NCBI RefSeq assembly: GCF_010723305.1
Contig: NZ_BLKW01000002.1
Location: forward strand, 310,001-374,000
From: Mycobacterium botniense
GTDB taxonomy: Bacteria > Actinomycetota > Actinomycetes > Mycobacteriales > Mycobacteriaceae
Reading direction: 5' to 3'
DNA: 64,000 nt
The notes under the pieces are model-generated. The model was not told the origin of the DNA and did no database searches. It saw only the letters and a list, made by a program, of their open reading frames with translations. Of the stretch, positions 47,778 to 56,939 are shown in pieces. Position 1 is the stretch's first letter. Each line of letters starts with the position of its first letter. A program made the translations under genes and the position numbers.

Positions 47778-49199
47778 TCACAGCGAGGCTAAGGCGGTTC
47801 GGATGTGGCCGACGATCCGCGAGGCCGATGTCGGCGCGCTGCCCGGGCCCGGGTCGGCGGCAGCGAGGTTCGCCGCGCGGGCGTGCACGAATGCCGCTGC
47901 CGCGGCGGCCTCACCCGCCGGCATCCCGGCGGCCAGCAGCGCGCCGATCATCCCCGAGAGCACATCACCGGATCCGGCGGTGGCCGCCCAGGACTGGCCG
48001 GCCGGGTTGAGGTACACCGGGCCGCCGGGCTCGGCGATCACGGTGACGTTCCCTTTGAGCAGCACGGTGACACCCCAGGCGTCGGCGAGCTTGCGGGTGG
48101 CGCCCACCCGGTCTGGTCCCGGTGGCGCCCCGGCCAGCCGGGCGAACTCCCGGGCGTGCGGTGTCAACACCGTGGGGGCGTCGCGGGTGGTGACCAACTC
48201 CGGGTGGGCAGCCAGCAGAGTCAGCCCGTCGGCGTCGACGATGACGGGCAGGTCGGTCTCGAGCGCGAACCACAGCGCGGCGGCGCCGGTGTCCTCGGTG
48301 CCCAGGCCGGGTCCGACCACCCAGGACTGGACCCGTCCCGCGGCGGCGGGAGTGGGTGCGGCGACGACTTCCGGCCAGTGGGAGAGCACCTCGCCGAGCG
48401 CGCCGCCGGCATAACGCACCATCCCTGAGGTGGCCGCGACCGCGCCGCCGGTGCACAGCACCGCTGCGCCGGGGTAGGCCGACGACCCCGCCAGAATGCC
48501 GGTCACACCCTGGGTGTATTTGTCGTCGCTGGGTCCGGGCACCGGCCAGCGGGCCTTGACGTCGGAGGCTTCCAAGCCCAGCACATCGGTGCTGGGCAGA
48601 TCCAGTCCGATATCGACCAGCTGGACGCGGCCGCAGTCAGCGAGCGCATGCACGGGTTTGAGCCCACCGAAGGTGACGGTCAGGGCGGCGTGCACGGCCG
48701 GGCCGCTGGTTGCGCCGGTGGCCGCATCGATACCGCTGGGGATGTCCACGGCGACCACGGGGATCCCGGCGGCGTCGACGGCGGCGAACACCTCGGCCGC
48801 CGCCGGCCGCAGCGGACCGCTCCCCGCCAGACCCACCACCCCGTCGATCACCAGATCCGTTGTCGCCGAGACATTGTCCACCACCCGCCCGCCGGCCTTG
48901 CGGAACGCTGTGAGCGCTGTGCGGTGCGTGCGCTCCGGGTTGAGCAGCACGGCCTCCGCGGCGGCCCCGCGCCGGCGCAGGAACGTCGACGCCCAGAGCG
49001 CGTCACCGCCGTTATCACCCGAGCCCACCACCGCGCACACCCGGCGGCCGGCAACTCCGCCGGTACGCGCCGTCAGCTCGCCGATGATCGCGGTGGCCAG
49101 CCCGAAGGCGGCGCGCCGCATCAGCGTGCCCTCAGGCAGGCTGGCCAGCAGTGGCGCCTCGGCGTGGCGGATCGCGTCAACCGAGTAGTACTGCCGCAT
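47778..49199 (-). CDS. nnrD: Bifunctional NAD(P)H-hydrate epimerase/dehydratase (Rv3433c-like)
   Basis: A 473-aa fusion that repairs hydrated NAD(P)H. The N-terminal YjeF/NnrE epimerase half has GSGDNGGDALWAS and VDIPSGIDAATG. The C-terminal ribokinase-like NnrD dehydratase half has ILAGSSAYPGAAVL, VVGPGLG and the catalytic GSGDVLSGMIGALLAAG. Length and domain order match the bacterial bifunctional enzyme. It ends 47 bp before gadB. Confidence 0.93.
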   Translation of the reverse strand: MRQYYSVDAIRHAEAPLLASLPEGTLMRRAAFGLATAIIGELTARTGGVAGRRVCAVVGSGDNGGDALWASTFLRRRGAAAEAVLLNPERTHRTALTAFRKAGGRVVDNVSATTDLVIDGVVGLAGSGPLRPAAAEVFAAVDAAGIPVVAVDIPSGIDAATGATSGPAVHAALTVTFGGLKPVHALADCGRVQLVDIGLDLPSTDVLGLEASDVKARWPVPGPSDDKYTQGVTGILAGSSAYPGAAVLCTGGAVAATSGMVRYAGGALGEVLSHWPEVVAAPTPAAAGRVQSWVVGPGLGTEDTGAAALWFALETDLPVIVDADGLTLLAAHPELVTTRDAPTVLTPHAREFARLAGAPPGPDRVGATRKLADAWGVTVLLKGNVTVIAEPGGPVYLNPAGQSWAATAGSGDVLSGMIGALLAAGMPAGEAAAAAAFVHARAANLAAADPGPGSAPTSASRIVGHIRTALASL

Positions 49200-49606
49200 C
49201 AGCTCGCTTGCCCCTCTGCTCGCTACCGACTCGCGCGCCCCCCGGGCTACGCGCCCGGGCCGCCCGGCGGGTCAGCTGCTGCACCGGGTGACCACCTTCT
49301 GCCGCGCCGCTTGGCGGCCCGCCGGTGCCGTCCGGGGTTCACTGTCGAAGCCTACCGTCGCGCCCGGGTTCGATGACGTCACCGACGCGCACTGCGTGGC
49401 ATTCGGACAGCGTGCGCGGAGCCGGCCGTGGCGCGCCCGGATCCCTGGTTTGGCGACGAGCGTGGCAGTCACCGCGGCCGCCGACCGCCATCAGGGCCGC
49501 GGGTTTGTTTGCCGCCAAAGGGTTTTCGGTTCAGCACGGTGACAATGCACAAGCCCTGATGTTCAACGTCTTGCCTGCGTGACCGCCGCGCGGATCTGGC
49601 CTCGCC
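49200..49606. other. Gene-poor gap between nnrD and the rhomboid-like gene
   Basis: About 400 bp without a convincing gene. A short plus-strand frame (49325-49582) ends FSVQHGDNAQALMFNVLPA, but it has no ribosome site or recognisable domain. A CCCGGGC-rich inverted segment lies near 49245-49262. It could be decayed coding sequence plus the nnrD promoter. Confidence 0.4.
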
Positions 49607-50293
49607 TCAGCGCGGCCGGTCGCGAGCCCCCGATCTGCCCGGTTTTGCCCGGATTGTCGCCGGGTTCACCGTCGGGCCGTCCCGACATCGGGCCAATGGC
49701 TCGAAACAGGTTCCGATGACAATCGCGGAGAAATGGCCGATCGCGGTGAAGTCGGGTTTGATGATCAGCATCACGCCGAATAGCGCAACCAGTGCCGCGA
49801 CATACCCCCAGCGCCAGGGGGCCGCGATGTGATAGGTCAAAACGCCCATCACGCCGAGCAGAAAGTAGCTGACCCCGATATCGCGGGCGTGCACCAGCCG
49901 TTCGGGTGCCAGGTGGTGTTCGATCTCCTGATACAGCACACCTTCGCTGATGTAGGTGGCGACGATGTGCGCGGTCAAACCCACTGTAAGCCAGCGGATT
50001 TGGCCCAGCCAACGCTCAGCAGGCGCCAGGAATAAGGTGAACAGCACCACGTATGGCGTCCAGTATTTCCCGTCGATCCACAACAGGCTGGCGAACAGAA
50101 CGTGCAGCGGATCTTTGGCCAGCTGTTGCAGGTTTGTCGATTCGTGGACCAGCAGCGTATGCAGCACCCGCCCGGTCAGCTGGTGCTGGAGGATCGTGGT
50201 ACCCAGCAGTACGGTCAGCCACGCGTACGTCAGCGGCGCGCTGCCGATCCAGCGCAACACAGCAATCGCCCAGATTTTCAGACGTGGCGTCAT
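49607..50293 (-). CDS. Rhomboid-like multi-pass membrane protein
   Basis: A 228-aa protein with about six hydrophobic helices (for example APLTYAWLTVLLGTTIL, LTVGLTAHIVATYISEGVLY, IGVSYFLLGVMGVLTYHI, FTAIGHFSAIVIGTCFEPL). The GVSY and IGHFSAIVIG segments recall the Ser and His regions of rhomboid proteases, but GxSG is not intact. It probably matches the transmembrane genes Rv3434c/Rv3435c found here in M. tuberculosis. ATG 50293 starts at the first hydrophobic region; earlier starts would run into glmS. Confidence 0.75.
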   Translation of the reverse strand: MTPRLKIWAIAVLRWIGSAPLTYAWLTVLLGTTILQHQLTGRVLHTLLVHESTNLQQLAKDPLHVLFASLLWIDGKYWTPYVVLFTLFLAPAERWLGQIRWLTVGLTAHIVATYISEGVLYQEIEHHLAPERLVHARDIGVSYFLLGVMGVLTYHIAAPWRWGYVAALVALFGVMLIIKPDFTAIGHFSAIVIGTCFEPLARCRDGPTVNPATIRAKPGRSGARDRPR

Positions 50294-50375
50294 CACTGGG
50301 TCCGGCACGGCGTCTACCCTCGCATGTCCGCTGACCGCCGGCGTGAAATCGTCAAAGATGGTCTGGCGGGCAGCG

Positions 50376-52244
50376 CTATTCGACGGTGACCGACTTGGCG
50401 AGGTTACGCGGCTTGTCGACATCGTAGCCGCGGGCCCGCGCCACCGACGCGGCGAACACCTGCAGCGGGATGGTCGACAGCAGCGGCTGGTACAGCGTCG
50501 ACACCGCAGGGATCTCGATCAGGTGATCGGCGTAGGGGCGGACCGTGTCGTCGCCCTCCTCGGCGATCACGATCGTGATCGCTCCGCGGGTCTGGATCTC
50601 GCGGATATTGGACAGCAGCTTGGCGTGCAGCGTGGCGGAGTTTTTCGGCGACGGCATCACAACGATGACCGGCAGACCCTCTTCGATCAGCGCGATCGGT
50701 CCGTGTTTCAGCTCGCCGGCGGCAAAGCCCTCGGCATGCATGTAGGCCAGTTCCTTGAGTTTCAGCGCGCCTTCCAGCGCCACCGGATAGCCGACGTGAC
50801 GGCCTAAAAACAGCACGGCCGAAGACTGGGCGAACCGCTGGCCCAACGCGGCCACGGGCTCCATCTGGGTGAGCACTCGGGCCACCTGCTCGGGCATCGA
50901 CTCCAGCTCGCGATATTCGCGCTCGACCTCGTCAGGGTATTTGGTGCCGCGGGCCTGCGCCAAAGCCAGCCCGAGAAGGTAATTCGCAGCGACTTGGGCC
51001 AAAAACGTTTTCGTCGACGCCACCCCGATCTCGGGCCCGGCGCGGGTGTAGAGCACCGCGTCACATTCGCGGGGAATCTGCGAACCGTTGGTGTTGCAGA
51101 TCGCCAACACCTTGGCTTTTTGCTCTTTGGCATGTCGCACCGCCTCCAGGGTGTCAGCGGTTTCACCGGACTGCGAGATGGCCACCACCAAGGTGCTGCG
51201 GTCCAGCACGGGATCGCGGTAGCGGAATTCGCTCGCGAGCTCCGCCTCCACCGGCAGCCGGGTCCAGTGTTCGATTGCGTACTTCGCCAGCAGCCCAGAG
51301 TGATACGCGGTGCCGCAGGCCACCACGAACACCTTGTCGATCTCGCGCAGTTCCTGCTCCGACAGGCGCTGCTCGTCGAGGACGATCCGGCCGTCGACAA
51401 AATGGCCCAGCAAGGTATCGGCCACCGCGGCAGGCTGTTCGGCGATCTCCTTGAGCATGAAGAACTCATAGCCGCCCTTCTCGGCGGCAGCCAGGTCCCA
51501 GTCGATATGGAAACGGCGAGCATTCGCGGCATCGTCGTTGCCGTCGAAATCGGTGATCCGATACCCGTCAGCGGTGATCACCACGGCCTGATCCTGGCCC
51601 AGTTCGACGGCGTCGCGGGTGTGGGGGATGAACGCGGCCACGTCAGATCCGACGAACATCTCCCCATCGCCGATGCCGAGCACCAACGGTGTCGAACGGC
51701 GCGCAGCGACAACGGTGCCCGGCTCGTCAGCGTTGGCGAACACCAGGGTGAAATGTCCTTCCAGGCGGCGCAGCACGGCCAGCACCGAGCCAACGAAGTC
51801 TCCGGCGGTTTCGCCGTGTCGATACGCCTGCGCCACCAGGTGCACCGCCACCTCGGTGTCGGTGTCGCTGGCAAATTCCACGCCGGCGGCCTCGAGTTCC
51901 CGGCGCAGGATCACGAAGTTCTCGATGATGCCGTTGTGGACGACGGCGATCTTGCCGGCCGCGTCCCGGTGCGGATGCGCGTTGCGGTCGGTGGGACGTC
52001 CATGGGTGGCCCAGCGGGTGTGGCCGATTCCGGTACTTCCCGCCAGATTGGCGGCAACCGTCTCGGCGATGGCTGTCTCCAGGTGGGCCAGCCGGCCGGC
52101 GCGGCGGCACACGGTGAGTTTGCCGCAACCGTCGACCAACGCGATACCCGCCGAGTCGTAGCCGCGATACTCCATCCGGCGCAACGCGTCCATGACGACC
52201 TCGCAGGCCGGGCGGTGCCCGACGTAGCCGACGATGCCGCACAT
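50376..52244 (-). CDS. glmS: Glutamine-fructose-6-phosphate aminotransferase (Rv3436c-like)
   Basis: A 622-aa GlmS that makes glucosamine-6-phosphate from fructose-6-phosphate and glutamine. The Ntn nucleophile C2 follows the initiator (MCGIVGYVGH). The glutaminase domain is followed by two SIS isomerase domains (VVAISQSGETADTLEAVRHAK) and the C-terminal DKPRNLAKSVTVE. It feeds GlmM, encoded in this window. No glmS ribozyme-like element is seen upstream. Confidence 0.96.
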   Translation of the reverse strand: MCGIVGYVGHRPACEVVMDALRRMEYRGYDSAGIALVDGCGKLTVCRRAGRLAHLETAIAETVAANLAGSTGIGHTRWATHGRPTDRNAHPHRDAAGKIAVVHNGIIENFVILRRELEAAGVEFASDTDTEVAVHLVAQAYRHGETAGDFVGSVLAVLRRLEGHFTLVFANADEPGTVVAARRSTPLVLGIGDGEMFVGSDVAAFIPHTRDAVELGQDQAVVITADGYRITDFDGNDDAANARRFHIDWDLAAAEKGGYEFFMLKEIAEQPAAVADTLLGHFVDGRIVLDEQRLSEQELREIDKVFVVACGTAYHSGLLAKYAIEHWTRLPVEAELASEFRYRDPVLDRSTLVVAISQSGETADTLEAVRHAKEQKAKVLAICNTNGSQIPRECDAVLYTRAGPEIGVASTKTFLAQVAANYLLGLALAQARGTKYPDEVEREYRELESMPEQVARVLTQMEPVAALGQRFAQSSAVLFLGRHVGYPVALEGALKLKELAYMHAEGFAAGELKHGPIALIEEGLPVIVVMPSPKNSATLHAKLLSNIREIQTRGAITIVIAEEGDDTVRPYADHLIEIPAVSTLYQPLLSTIPLQVFAASVARARGYDVDKPRNLAKSVTVE

Positions 52245-52336
52245 AGCTGATCAGGGTAGTCCAGCCGCGCCGGGCCGGGACGGTGCAACCGGGCTGACCC
52301 GGCACCACGCCGGTCAGCGGATACCGTTGCGCCGGC

Positions 52337-52576
52337 TCAGGGCTGCCCGGGGCCCGGACCGTGCCAATGGCCCGGGTCGTGGGGGTCGCCGTCGTAGTAG
52401 TGGGCATCGTGACAGCGGGCCCAGTCCCAGTTGTCTCCCCAGGCTGGATCCCACGGCTGGCCGGGGCACCAGTGATAATCCGGCTGGGCCTGGGCGACGC
52501 CGGCCGCACCCACCGCGGCAAGCCCCAAACCTGCGGTCATGAGGACTGCTGCAGTAACGCCTGCGCTGGTTTTCAT
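52337..52576 (-). CDS. Small secreted Trp/His/Pro-rich protein
   Basis: A 79-aa protein with a clean signal peptide ending VAQA (about residue 30). The mature part is about 49 residues, with six Trp, six His, two Cys and many Pro, Gly and Asp (WCPGQPWDPAWGD, HDPGHWHGPGPGQP). Such composition suggests surface or metal binding; the two cysteines could form a disulfide. ATG 52576. Located upstream of glmS on the same strand. I do not recognise a named family, though similar short W/H-rich exported proteins are common in mycobacteria. Confidence 0.75.
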   Translation of the reverse strand: MKTSAGVTAAVLMTAGLGLAAVGAAGVAQAQPDYHWCPGQPWDPAWGDNWDWARCHDAHYYDGDPHDPGHWHGPGPGQP

Positions 52577-52694
52577 GGGTAGGTTATGAGCACACGAACC
52601 CGGTCCACACCAGTCACGGGGGCATGCAGTCCAGGATGCCGCGCCATCATGGTGATCGCTCGGCTGACCGGCCGCGGTGCGTTACCGTCGACAG

Positions 52695-53537
52695 GTGGCT
52701 AGTGCTCGCAAACTCGTCGCCGCCCTCACCCGGCGCGGCCCGCACCGGGTTTTGCGCGGCGATCTCGCCTTCGCCGGCCTGCCCGGAGTCGTGTATACCC
52801 CCGAGTCGGGACGGGGTCTGCCCGCTGTCGCGTTCGGTCACGACTGGCTCACCGGTGTGCACCGCTACCGTCGTGTGCTCGAGCACCTGGCCTCGTGGGG
52901 CATCGTGGCCGCCGCACCCGACACCGAGCGCGGACTGGCGCCCTCTGTGCTCAACCTGGCCTTCGATCTCGGTACCGCCCTCGACATCGTGGCGGGTGTG
53001 CGCCTGGGATCGGGCACGATCAGCGTGCACCCCGCCAAACTCGGCCTGGTGGGTCACGGCTTCGGCGGTTCAGCCGCGGTGTTCGCTGCGGCCGGCATGC
53101 CGGACAAACCGGCTGCGGTCGCGGCGGTTTTTCCCGCGGTCACCGAGCCCCCCGCAGAGCAGCCGGCCGCAACGCTGACCGTCCCCGGTGTGATCTTCAG
53201 CGCTCCGCAAGATCCGAAATCGTTGCGGTCCAACGCTATCGAGCTTGCACGGGCGTGGAGCACGGCAACGGTCCGGGTCATCCACAAAGCCCAGCCCGCC
53301 GGGCTGGCCGAGGGCCGGCGGCTCACACAAGCAATCGGCCTCGGCGGCCCGCACCGCAAAACCCAAGCGGCGGTTCGCGCCCTGTTGACCGGCTACCTGC
53401 TCTACGCAGTAGGTGGCGACACAACATATCGGGAGTTCGCCGACCCGAGCGTGCGGTTGCCCAAGACCCGCCCGGTCGACTCCGCCGCGGCGTCGGCCAG
53501 TCTGGAGGAGAAGGTGGTCGCTCTGCTGAAGAGCTGA
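52695..53537 (+). CDS. Alpha/beta-hydrolase-fold protein lacking the catalytic serine (Rv3438-like)
   Basis: A 280-aa dienelactone-hydrolase/PET-hydrolase-like fold. The nucleophile elbow reads GHGFGG (G122 where Ser is expected), so classical esterase activity is doubtful. The oxyanion-side FGHDWLTGVHRYRRVLEHLASWGIVAAAPDTERG is typical of the family. The start is GTG at 52695. No signal peptide. It is convergent with the Rv3439c-like gene. Confidence 0.82.
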   Translation: MASARKLVAALTRRGPHRVLRGDLAFAGLPGVVYTPESGRGLPAVAFGHDWLTGVHRYRRVLEHLASWGIVAAAPDTERGLAPSVLNLAFDLGTALDIVAGVRLGSGTISVHPAKLGLVGHGFGGSAAVFAAAGMPDKPAAVAAVFPAVTEPPAEQPAATLTVPGVIFSAPQDPKSLRSNAIELARAWSTATVRVIHKAQPAGLAEGRRLTQAIGLGGPHRKTQAAVRALLTGYLLYAVGGDTTYREFADPSVRLPKTRPVDSAAASASLEEKVVALLKS

Positions 53538-53554
53538 GCGCGCCGACCGCCTGG

Positions 53555-53583
53555 CCGGCTGCTGCGACTCGCGACACAGCCGG
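53555..53583 (+). terminator. Possible terminator after the hydrolase-fold gene
   Basis: CCGGCTG (53555-53561) pairs with CAGCCGG (53577-53583) across 15 bases, 18 bp after the stop codon. The remaining convergent gap up to 53738 shows no gene. Confidence 0.45.
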
Positions 53584-53737
53584 TAGGGCCGATCTCGCCG
53601 ACTGGTCCCGGGGGCGTCGCCGCCGATGGGCCGATGAGGCCGCCGCCGACAGCGCATGCCGAAGCGGCGCGCTGTCTCGAGCAGCCCCAGCAGGTGCTGC
53701 CGGGGTGACCGTCCGGGCCGGTGGCGGGTCAGCGTGG

Positions 53738-55210
53738 TCACTGCCCCGCCTGGGGAAGCTCGTCGGCGGCGATTTCGCAGGGCGTTGATCCGCCGGGCTG
53801 TGACTGTGGTGGTGGGGATGGGGGTGGTCCGCCATCGGGCGGTGCAGCGGTGGACGGCGGCTCCGCCGGGGAGGGGTTGGGCTGCTGGTCTGTGGTGTCC
53901 CCGGGGCGGCTGCCCGAGGCACTGGCCGCAACCGGCTCAGCGGCCGCGATGTCACCGCCCTCGGGCTCGTCGGCCTGCCCATCGGGTGGCTGGCCGGGCG
54001 GTGCGCCGGACTGGCCGTCGGCTTTCTCGCCGGGCTCCTCGGCAGGCTCGGCGGGCACATCGTCGTCGAGCGCAGCGTCCCCGTCGAGCAGGCCGTCAGG
54101 TGACGAGTCGGCCGCCAGGGAGTCGGCCACGCCCGCAGTCAGCGAAGCCAGCAGACCACCGATCGCCCCGGCGATCTGTCCGACCAGACTGCCAAGGCTG
54201 CCCACACCGCCGAAGGCGCCGGAATCACCCAGACCATCGGCCGCCGCCGGTGTCCCGGCGGGCATCCCGGGAAACGCTTCCAACCCGGGCGGCGCGGGGG
54301 CGAAATCTCGGGGGCCGGCCGGCGGCGGGGAGGTCGGCGGCATGGTATCCACCGCTGAACCCGCCGGTGGGAGTAACCGCGCGGCAGCCTCGGCACTATC
54401 CGGCGCCGATGCTGCTGCCCTGTCGCCGGCGGAAAGCGCCGCGGGCGCCGTGACCGGCGCAACACCGGCAGCCCCATCACCGTCCCCCGGCTCCTGCGGC
54501 GGCACCGGGCGGTCTGAGCCGAGATCACCGGGAAGTTCGAAACACCTCGTGGGCGCGGTCAACAACCGGTGGATCAGCGTGTCATACGATGCCGCTACCG
54601 CGGCTCGGGCCGCGCACATTTCGGTCAGCCAGTCGATCCGGATATCGGTGTCCACATACGGTTTTACTTCCTGATCGACGATCTTTTCGGCCGCGTCCAC
54701 GTCTCCCGCGCCGGTTGTCACGGCCCGGGCGGCGGCCAACCATGCCGGCCGTTGCGCCAGGCTGCGGTCGTCGATGGCCACGGCCGCCGCAACCTTGGAG
54801 TCGACCAGCTGCCACAGCCCGTCGCGCAGGGCCGCGCACCCTTCGGCCGCCGCGCCCAAAGCAGCGACCACCGCGCCGCCGGCGTCACAATGACGCTGCA
54901 CAAACCGGATCGCCGAGTCGGCTCCCGGCCCGGTCCAGGCCGCGGCAAGCTCGGCCACCAGCGCCCGCTGCAGCCGCAGCGCGTCCTCGGCCGCGGTGCG
55001 CACCGCCCACAGCAGCGCGCAGTCACTGTCGAGGGCATGCAGGTCAAGACCGTACTCGGTGTCATACCAGTCGCGGACCTGTGATTCGTGGGTGGTCAGG
55101 TCCGGATGGTGATAACCGAGCCGACCGCAGGCCCACACATAGCGCTGGGTGTGTTCGGCTGCCGGCCGGCCCTCGGCCAGGCGGGCCGCGACCTCGAACC
55201 GCCCCGCCAC
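53738..55210 (-). CDS. Ala/Pro-rich protein with helical W-T-G N-domain (Rv3439c-like), putative type VII-associated
   Basis: A 490-aa protein. The first 230 residues are helical, with a W-T-G turn (ELAAAWTGPGADSAIRFVQRH) as in WXG/EspA-like type VII substrates. The rest is a long low-complexity Pro/Ala/Asp/Gly region, with one hydrophobic Ala/Gly-rich stretch (GGVGSLGSLVGQIAGAIGGLLASLTAGVADSLAA). No Sec signal. The start is GTG at 55210, 4 bp after the upstream EspC-like gene. Export through ESX-4, which is encoded 3 kb away on the same strand, is my inference. Confidence 0.8.
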   Translation of the reverse strand: MAGRFEVAARLAEGRPAAEHTQRYVWACGRLGYHHPDLTTHESQVRDWYDTEYGLDLHALDSDCALLWAVRTAAEDALRLQRALVAELAAAWTGPGADSAIRFVQRHCDAGGAVVAALGAAAEGCAALRDGLWQLVDSKVAAAVAIDDRSLAQRPAWLAAARAVTTGAGDVDAAEKIVDQEVKPYVDTDIRIDWLTEMCAARAAVAASYDTLIHRLLTAPTRCFELPGDLGSDRPVPPQEPGDGDGAAGVAPVTAPAALSAGDRAAASAPDSAEAAARLLPPAGSAVDTMPPTSPPPAGPRDFAPAPPGLEAFPGMPAGTPAAADGLGDSGAFGGVGSLGSLVGQIAGAIGGLLASLTAGVADSLAADSSPDGLLDGDAALDDDVPAEPAEEPGEKADGQSGAPPGQPPDGQADEPEGGDIAAAEPVAASASGSRPGDTTDQQPNPSPAEPPSTAAPPDGGPPPSPPPQSQPGGSTPCEIAADELPQAGQ

Positions 55211-55214
55211 CGGG

Positions 55215-55520
55215 TCAGTCGATCCTGGCCGCGACGCGCAGCTCGGTGTGGGTATAGCGGTCCGCGGTGGCCCGCAGCGCGTCGGCGATCACGGCGGTGG
55301 TGTGTGACCACCGCGACACCTCGGCCGCCAACCGCTCCAGCGCGGCGCGCAGCTCCGCACCGCGGGCGCGGTGCGCCCGCCCGGCTGTTGCCCCGGCGAA
55401 AACCAAACCCGCCGACTGGTTGCGTGCCGCCTCGTCGAGCATCTGCGCGGTGGTGTCGAATCGGTTGGCGAGCGCCCGCAACGCGCCGACGTCGATAGCG
55501 GTCCGGTCTGGCTGTCCCAT
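55215..55520 (-). CDS. EspC/WXG100-like small helical protein (Rv3440c-like)
   Basis: A 101-aa protein predicted as a helical hairpin. The N-terminal helix (IDVGALRALANRFDTTAQMLDEAARN) resembles EspC-type (DUF2580) proteins. The turn is FAGATAGRAHRARG. A C-terminal YTHTE (Y89, E93) matches the type VII export motif YxxxD/E. It is translationally close to the Rv3439c-like gene (4 bp), like EspC-EspA or EsxB-EsxA pairs. Function is otherwise unknown. Confidence 0.82.
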   Translation of the reverse strand: MGQPDRTAIDVGALRALANRFDTTAQMLDEAARNQSAGLVFAGATAGRAHRARGAELRAALERLAAEVSRWSHTTAVIADALRATADRYTHTELRVAARID

Positions 55521-55601
55521 ACCCGGCTAGGATGCGCCGGACCGGCATGTGGTTCCCGGCCTATGGCGGCGACGCACCCGTCGGCCGGGGCCGTCGGGGC
55601 C

Positions 55602-56939
55602 TCAGGCGGAGGCGGTTACCGAATCGGCGACCGTGGCCGCGAGCCGGCGCGCGACGTCTCGATCAGTAGCTTCCACCATCACCCGGATCACCTGTTCTGT
55701 TCCCGAGGGGCGCAGCAGGATCCGGCCGGTGTCTTTGAGCTGGGCTTCGGCGTGCCGGACCGCGGCCTGCACAGCGGGCGACGCAACCGCTGCGGCCTTG
55801 TCGGCGACCTCGACGTTGATCAGCACCTGCGGCAACGCGTGCATCGCCGAGGCGAGAGCGGCCAGCGATGAGCCGGTCTGCGCCATCCGTGACATCAGCC
55901 GCAGCCCGGTGAGGATACCGTCACCGGTGGTGGCCAGCGCCGGCATCACAATATGCCCGGATTGCTCGCCGCCCAGCCGGTAGTCGCCGGCCCGTAACTC
56001 CTCAAGAACGTAGCGGTCACCGACGTCGGTGGTCCGCACGGTGATACCGGCCTTGCGCATGGCCAGGTGCAGCCCCACGTTGCTCATCACGGTGACCACC
56101 AGCGTGTTGGACGCAAGCTCACCGGCTTCCTGCATGGCCAGCGCCAGCACCACCATGATCGCGTCCCCGTCGACCACCTGGCCGGCGGCGTCGACCGCCA
56201 GACAGCGGTCGGCATCGCCATCGTGCGCCAGTCCCAGATCGGCGCCGTGCGCCAGCACCGCGGCCCGCAGTGATTCCAGGTGCGTGGACCCGCAACGGTC
56301 GTTGATGTTCAGCCCGTCGGGTTCGGCGTTGATGGCGATCACCCGGGCACCGGCAGCGCGGTATGCGCGCGGGGCAGCCACCGACGCTGCGCCGTGGGCG
56401 CAGTCGACGACCACGCTCAGGCCGTCGAGCCGGACCGGGCAGGCCTTGCCCACCTGCTGTAGATAACGATCCATCGCGTCCCGGGCGTCGACGACTCGGC
56501 CGATCCCCGCCCCGACTGCACGCAGACCCGGACCGGTGGCCAGCAGATCTTCGATCTGGTCCTCGGTGGCGTCGTCGAGTTTGTGCCCGCCCGGCCCGAA
56601 GATCTTGATGCCGTTGTCGGGCATCGGGTTATGTGAGGCCGAGATCATCACGCCGAAGTCGGCGTCGTAGGCACTGGTCAGATATGCCACCGCGGGAGTC
56701 GGGAGCACGCCGACCCGCAACGCGTCAACACCCTCGCTGGTCAGGCCCGCGATGACCGCAGCCTCCAGCATCTCCCCGCTGGCCCGCGGATCCCGGCCGA
56801 CCACGGCGACGCTGCGGCGGGCGGCGGTCGAGCCGGCCAGTCGGCGCGCCGCTGCAGCGCCCAGGCCCAGGGCAAGCTCAGCGGTCAGCTCCCGGTTGGC
56901 AACCCCGCGCACCCCGTCGGTGCCGAAAAGTCGACCCAT
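55602..56939 (-). CDS. glmM: Phosphoglucosamine mutase (Rv3441c-like)
   Basis: A 445-aa GlmM/MrsA that converts glucosamine-6-phosphate to glucosamine-1-phosphate. The phosphoserine is S102 in [11 protein letters not shown]. The metal loop DGDADR and the C-terminal [15 protein letters not shown] phosphate-binding loop are present. ATG 56939 begins the family's [12 protein letters not shown]. The ribosome site GAGAGG is pressed against an inverted repeat that ends exactly at the start codon. It follows rpsI on the same strand. Confidence 0.95.
   Translation of the reverse strand: MGRLFGTDGVRGVANRELTAELALGLGAAAARRLAGSTAARRSVAVVGRDPRASGEMLEAAVIAGLTSEGVDALRVGVLPTPAVAYLTSAYDADFGVMISASHNPMPDNGIKIFGPGGHKLDDATEDQIEDLLATGPGLRAVGAGIGRVVDARDAMDRYLQQVGKACPVRLDGLSVVVDCAHGAASVAAPRAYRAAGARVIAINAEPDGLNINDRCGSTHLESLRAAVLAHGADLGLAHDGDADRCLAVDAAGQVVDGDAIMVVLALAMQEAGELASNTLVVTVMSNVGLHLAMRKAGITVRTTDVGDRYVLEELRAGDYRLGGEQSGHIVMPALATTGDGILTGLRLMSRMAQTGSSLAALASAMHALPQVLINVEVADKAAAVASPAVQAAVRHAEAQLKDTGRILLRPSGTEQVIRVMVEATDRDVARRLAATVADSVTASA

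Noticed and set aside
50376..52244. glmS ribozyme or riboswitch
   Set aside because: The short upstream gap contains no glmS-ribozyme-like core, and the element is known from Firmicutes rather than mycobacteria.
54018..54515. Pro/Ser/Gly-rich plus-strand frames opposite the Rv3439c-like tail
   Set aside because: Low-complexity DNA is open in several frames. The minus frame has the conserved N-domain and fits the operon.
55549..55561. TGTGGTTCCCGGC recurring near 59030
   Set aside because: A 13-mer shared twice in GC-rich DNA without flanking similarity is too short to call a repeat family.
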